The notes beneath the pieces are model-generated. The model was given only the letters and a program-made list of their open reading frames with translations. It searched no databases and was not told the DNA's origin. A DNA stretch of 64,000 bases from Gracilaria gracilis (Eukaryota > Rhodophyta > Florideophyceae > Gracilariales > Gracilariaceae). Every line of letters starts with the position of its first letter. Within the stretch, counting starts at the first letter, position 1. Location: assembly GCA_030374805.1 (NCBI GenBank), contig JARGSG010000015.1, positions 310,001 through 374,000 on the forward strand, in the 5' to 3' direction. This document shows positions 59,450 to 64,000 of this stretch, in pieces. Both the position numbers and the translations under genes were made by a program.

Positions 59450-61174
59450 ATGGCTAAGGTCAAACATGAATTACATCATGAACTACATTTGCCATGGCAA
59501 CCTCTTGCTAAACGAGCTCCAAGTATGGAACAGAACATAAGAGACCTTTTTGACACTGTGCTTACGCCATTTCATACATGTGAACATCTTCGAAAAGTGC
59601 ATTGTATTCAGTTTCGTTACAATGAGGTCTATTGCATATGGAGCAAGGAAATGGGAAAACGTACCCGAAGGTCTGACGATCCAAAGACCTCTGCAATTCA
59701 ACTAATTACTGAATCAGATAATATTTCAATGATCTACGAATAGCGAAATGCCTTCGGAGTTGGTTTTATAGTTGAGACTGGGATTGAGATCTCACGTCGC
59801 GTAAACATTGTTGAAATTCTTATGGACTCGACATACAAGACTAACAGGCAAGCAATGGAGCTCTTCGCAATCATAGGGTCAGTGAATGGAGCAGGATTTC
59901 TCTTAGCGTATTTCATATTAGAAGCGCTTGTAGCAGGTCATAATGACAGAGGATATAAGACCAGGGCGATTACGGAATTTCTAACGGAGTTCAAAACTGC
60001 AAAACTTCATATAAAACCGATTTTTTTCTTCTCCGACAAGGACATGGCTCAACTATCTGCTATAATAAAGGGATTTGAAATTAAGCCTTCTATATGCTTG
60101 TGGAATACGCAGAGAGCTATGACGAAGAAATACGCAGATCTGAAGAAAAGTGAATGCGGAATATATACCACAAAGTTTGAAGAACATTTGCTGAGGCTTG
60201 TGACTAATCAATTTCACATGCACCCGTTTTTTGTTGACCACTCTATTGAAGAGATACGAGAGGTATGTACAAGAGAAATGGAATCGGTTTGTGTGCATCA
60301 CATACTGTTGAAAGACTACCTTATTGACAATTGGTACGGTGACAATTGGTACTACAAATGCGGAAGGCGTAGAACTGATTATATTCCAATCGCCAAAACT
60401 ACAATGCTTGTGGAGAGCCATTGGCGGGTTCTGAAGAGATTGTACTTCCAAAATTTCAAGAGACCGAGAATTGAGATTCTTATACATATCATTGACAAAA
60501 TCTTTTTGTCGAAATACAAGCTAGAGTACGATGCTCTTTTCTCTGAAAAGAAGAAACCAGCTTGGTGGAAAGCGTTTACTAAGGAGTGGAAGGCAGCGGC
60601 CGAGGGACCTCATAACAACGTCTACAAAACAGACGTCCACTGTTGGAAATGCTCCTGTCCTGCTTTCATGAGTAGCAGATTTTTGTTTTGCAAGCATTTG
60701 GTGAATGGATCGCAATGTCCTGCTTATCGAGATTTAATTCGAAGCAGGCGCCCACAGTTCCTGAGGATGGAAAGAAGGGAAGGCGAGTTTGTCGCTTTGT
60801 TTATTGAAGAAACCAGGAGCCCAGAAGACCGCGGTTTTTTAGCAAACCGTCACACGCCAATCCCTTTGCCGATTGATCCTCGATCTCTCAACGAAGAAAA
60901 CCCAAGTAACAATCGTTTGTTTGAATTCGATGATTCTGTTGAATTGGTTAAGTCAAATCAAATTACTTTTTTGGATGAAATCGAAGTCTTACTAGAGTGC
61001 GCAAAAGAACACCTTCACACACTGATAATTACATCCGCGTGTACCATGAAAACCAAGCATCTGCACAAAGTCATGCGAAAACCATTCCAGTACCGCGCAG
61101 ATTTAGAACGGCACTTGCGCTCCTGCCAAACGCAGACGACTTGGAGCAATGAAAACACTTTGTGCTTGCCCTAA
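59450..61174 (+). pseudogene. MULE transposase with SWIM zinc finger, one in-frame stop
   Basis: The same frame is open from 59399 to 61174 except for a single TAG at 59741-59743; the first ATG is at 59450 (MAKVKHELHHELHLPWQPLA) and a downstream ATG at 59822. The MULE core includes the first catalytic Asp in ILMDSTYKTNRQAM, the second in FFFSDKDMAQLSAII, and ESHWRVLKRLYFQNF with the Glu. A SWIM finger follows (VHCWKCSCPAFMSSRFLFCK, CxCx-n-CxH). The C-terminal 100 residues contain Cys/His that may form another finger (LERHLRSC). Otherwise well preserved, so inactivation looks recent, unless the stop is read through. Terminal repeats not found. Confidence 0.78.
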
Positions 61175-62219
61175 AGAAGGCTACCAAATATCCATGCATA
61201 AAAAGCTCTCTGTTTCCCCCAATTTCTGGACTTTGTCTTCTTCAATTGGCAGTACCCTCCTAATTGCTAGGTTGCGATGCCGTACAAGCAGACTCTTGTA
61301 TACCTCTGATAGAGCGCTGTAGCCATCCAAACCGCCACTACTGCGGCGGTGTCACGGTGGCGAGACGTGGTACACTACTGGCCGAACGGTGTAGAGCCCA
61401 AACCGAGACAAACTAGATTTAAAATTTGAACGGAACGATGCGGAGTAAGAATGTGGCGTTGCGAAGATGTCCTTGGCCGGACAGAACCACGAGGCTTTGC
61501 GCGCAGCTTTGGTGGGCAGCCCTGTTTGCCGGTGCGATTTTAACCCATAAACGACAACTACTTCAGCCCGCGGGCAGGTCTGGTCGGCAGCGTAGACTGG
61601 CGGCACAGGGCGTTTGGAACAATACGTATGCCGCCGGTACCCAGCACCGACGCAAGAAGAGTAGTTCAGCGTGTGATAAGAGCAGGTGCGGAACGTATTG
61701 AGTCGTTACTGTAGGCAGTGTAAGAAATATTCCAATCGAGACGGCTTAAAAGAAAACAATTAACGAAGCTCCAAAGTGTTGGTGTAAAAGGGCCAGAAAG
61801 GGATCGAGGCCCGTTGCATAGTTCCGGAGTAGCGGAGAGCGTAGCAAACGAGAGGAATGCTGTGGGTTCAGAGCTGAAATTGTCACGGAAGTGAGCACGG
61901 ACAGGAAACGAACGAGAGCGAGCTCCCAAGTTTGTGTGTAGGCCGAGAATACGGGGAGATCAAGCAAAGAAATAAGCAGTCGCGAGCAGCGCCAAGAGCG
62001 AGGTGTGGGTTGGTGAAGCCGAAAGCGGTCGTATTGCAGGTAACAGTGCGTAGACGCAGCATTGAGGGCAAAAGGTAGCTGTATGTGGGTGGGGTAGGTT
62101 GGGTGGGTCAAAGCAAGGGTTGTCAGGAGTGCATGAGGCGTAGCGCTAGCGCAGCTCCAAAGGCCAGATAATTACAGCAAGACGTGGGGGAGGTGCATGG
62201 TAACAAGCGCAGGTGCAGC
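61175..62219. other. region without recognised gene
   Basis: About 1 kb. From about 61680 the plus strand becomes purine-rich, giving long meaningless minus-strand frames. A short CCGCCACTACTGCGGCGG inverted motif occurs near 61331-61348. Confidence 0.3.
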
Positions 62220-62690
62220 GCTCAAAGTAGGATATCGCCAAAGTGTGGGCGGGATAGGGTGAAAGGTGAGCGTTGCTGCGCCAACGCTGGCACAGCGCTG
62301 AGAAAAGCATGTGAGCGGGGTGTAATCACGATGTGGGGTGAAAAATGAGCGTGAGCAAGATGTAATTGTGATGAGGTTGTTAAAGATGAGCGTTGGTGCG
62401 CCAAGGTCGGCGCAGCGCTAAAGGCGGGCTTCCGTGCGGCCACAGCCTCACTGGGCGGGCTGAGGTGGTGAAAAGTGAGCGCCGGAACGCCGACGCCGGC
62501 GCAGCGCTGAGGGCGGGATGTGAGAGGTGAGCGCCGGCGTGCAAACACCGGCGCAGCGCTTGGGGCGGGATGTGGGCGGGCTGTGGACGGGCTGTGGACG
62601 GGCTGAGAAGAGACGTGAGCCCCAGCGCGCCGACGCCGGCGCCGGCGCTTATGTGTTTCTGGCACCCCGCTCCAGCACGGGCATGTGTGC
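62220..62690. repeat. irregular GC-rich tandem repeat array
   Basis: Imperfect repeats of a roughly 45-65 bp unit with the recurring phrase GTGAGCGCCGG, then GCCGACGCCGGCGCAGCGCT and GGGCGGGATGTG. At least five divergent units can be seen. The unit itself contains short inverted repeats (CGCCGGCG). The right end runs into an alternating GTGTGCACACATGCCCGTGTGTG stretch. It lies next to the YR fossil and could be part of that element. Confidence 0.6.
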
Positions 62691-62851
62691 ACACATGCCC
62701 GTGTGTGTTTGCTCGTGGGTTCTTCTGTGCATATTTTTGTACAGCTGTGTGGCCTATTTCGGGGCCACGGCTACTGGCCGTGACGTAGATTGTAGGGAGG
62801 TTAAAGTCTTTTGATAGAAGTGCCCAACCCAAAGTAAAAAGCGTATGCTTT

Positions 62852-63985
62852 TCAGTCGACGTTCTCAAGATACGAAAGATTTGAACAGAACGCCACGAAC
62901 CAGTTTGCATAGTGGCGTACGTCTCTTTTCGTAGTTTCGTGTAAAGTTAGTTTCATCAACCACGAACGCCCATTTGTTAGGTAATATCTCAAAGAAGATT
63001 GAGACTTCCAACATGCAACGATTGATATACTTTCCGCGCTTTTTCCAAGGATAAAGTCATGAAACGCACCACCGTTACGAGCAGAGTGTGTTGTAATTCG
63101 AAAGTTCTCCAAACCAAGACACGCGCATGCTTTTCTAATCCGAACCTGATAATGAGGATAAGATAGGTGGAAAAGTTTCTCGCTACCTGATTGTGAATGT
63201 TTCCGAGATCTTTGGAACGAACTTAGGATTCTGATTACCTCCTCTGTAGATATCGGTACGAACTCAAAAGGACTAGTCTTGGTATCCTTAATGCAAACAC
63301 CGGCGGTGTTGGAAGGGTATGAGGTTAGTCGTGGATCTCCCGGTAGAGCTACTAGATCCCATGTCCGCTGTAGGACATCTCCCGCTCTTAGATACCCTGA
63401 CCATGCAGTAACGAGTGTGACTGCTGCCTTTGAATCTCCATTTCATAGTAAATAGCCTGCAATAACAAAAGTAAATTTTTTTGTTAACGATGTGGAGGAC
63501 AATGGTTGTTTTCAGTTTTTCCAGGCTTCGAGAGCTCTATTAGAAAGACAAAAGTTTCCCCTTGATGCTGGGGCTATAATAAAGAAAGAGCAGAGCAGGT
63601 TTGATTTTCTGCTTGTTTCCTTTCGTGTTGGAAGTAAGGTAGGAAGACTCGATATAGTGAAGAAGGATTTCATCCAGGTCCGTGAGGGTGGTTGGAATGG
63701 CACCAATATATACTCCCGGAAGGCACACAGTGCCTCACCGTACCTCTTCACGGTTTTCGGCTTGATTGACATTTGTAGCAGGGGGTGTCTGCTCAGGTAC
63801 GTTGTAAAAAGCGTCATCATATTGGCAAGGCTCCTCGGTGGGGTTCCCTGTAGGGCGGGGGGTTGGACCGGCGTGAGGCAGGTGTCCTGGGGTCTCGAGA
63901 GAATTGCCGTCCTTTGCCTGGAGATTGCCGCTGTATACCGTGACTTTTGTGGTGATTTGTGGATGGTTTTGGCCATGGAGGGCAA
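62852..63985 (-). mobile_element. second tyrosine-recombinase element (fossil), reaching the right edge
   Basis: Minus-strand remains of a YR integrase of the same DIRS/Ngaro-like type as at 46.8-47.7 kb. The C-terminal block (ITTHSARNGGAFHDFILGKS with LRYYLTNGRSWL) is near 62900-63090 and the N-terminal part (SIKPKTVKRYGEALCAFREY) near 63740. Broken, with at least a few breaks; no RT or gag part is seen in the window, and the rest may continue beyond it. The two YR copies differ substantially, so they are not recent duplicates. Confidence 0.68.
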
Positions 63986-64000
63986 TGAGAGGGTCGAATG

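Noticed and set aside
61746-62111. Minus-strand open frame of 121 codons
   Set aside because: It results from the purine-rich bias of the plus strand; no domain.
62220-62690. Possible CRISPR-like array
   Set aside because: Units are imperfect, of uneven length and without unique spacers; the setting is eukaryotic.

Overview
The window looks like nuclear DNA of a red alga, most likely an intron-poor florideophyte. This is an inference. It rests on compact genes with few short GT-AG introns, two nuclear genes for CpcE/CpcF/NblB-type HEAT-repeat proteins with transit-peptide-like N-termini, a plastid-type protein resembling the cyanobacterial DUF1818 family, a plastid-type Omp85 protein, and a 20 kb right flank full of DNA transposons and a tyrosine-recombinase retroelement. 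I could not run any search, so family calls come from motifs read by eye.

Positions 1-42 kb are the gene-bearing part. In order: an MBOAT acyltransferase; a 3.7 kb gap with two direct copies of a tRNA-like SINE; TAF7; a TTC1-like TPR protein; a spliced EVE-domain (THYN1-like) gene; a ZIP transporter; an organellar release factor 1; a run of four consecutive proteins with plastid-like N-termini (HEAT protein, DUF1818-like, acidic membrane protein, PPR protein); a secreted Hint-domain protein; a small spliced coiled-coil protein; USB1; a four-exon glycogen-debranching enzyme; a p24/TMED protein; ADA2; a protein with four hnRNP Q-type acidic-domain repeats; an OEP80/Toc75-like Omp85; UTP11; a TAF1A-like protein; an ABCG half transporter; SmD1; BRF1; and a second plastid HEAT protein. 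Basal transcription is well represented: TAF7 (Pol II), ADA2 (SAGA-type), TAF1A-like (Pol I) and BRF1 (Pol III).

Positions 42-64 kb are an accessory, transposon-dominated region. It holds a degenerate PIF/Harbinger transposase with its convergent DUF6818-like partner (43.2-45.4 kb), a duplicated foldback-bearing segment (45.7-46.1 kb), a broken tyrosine-recombinase retroelement (46.8-52.1 kb) interrupted by two MITEs with 3-bp target duplications, an unidentified spliced gene (52.5-53.4 kb), a third MITE (53.9-54.4 kb), a decayed DDE transposase (54.5-55.5 kb), an apparently intact PIF/Harbinger transposase and Myb-like partner (57.0-58.9 kb), a MITE-related segment (59.0-59.3 kb), a MULE transposase with one in-frame stop (59.4-61.2 kb), a GC-rich irregular repeat array (62.2-62.7 kb) and a second broken tyrosine-recombinase fossil running to the right edge on the minus strand.

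The most useful second-look items are the tandem NURR/AcD-like protein, the secreted Hint protein, the YR-first order of the retroelement, the MITE families with clean target-site duplications, and a recurrent palindromic GTAGATAC motif upstream of housekeeping genes.
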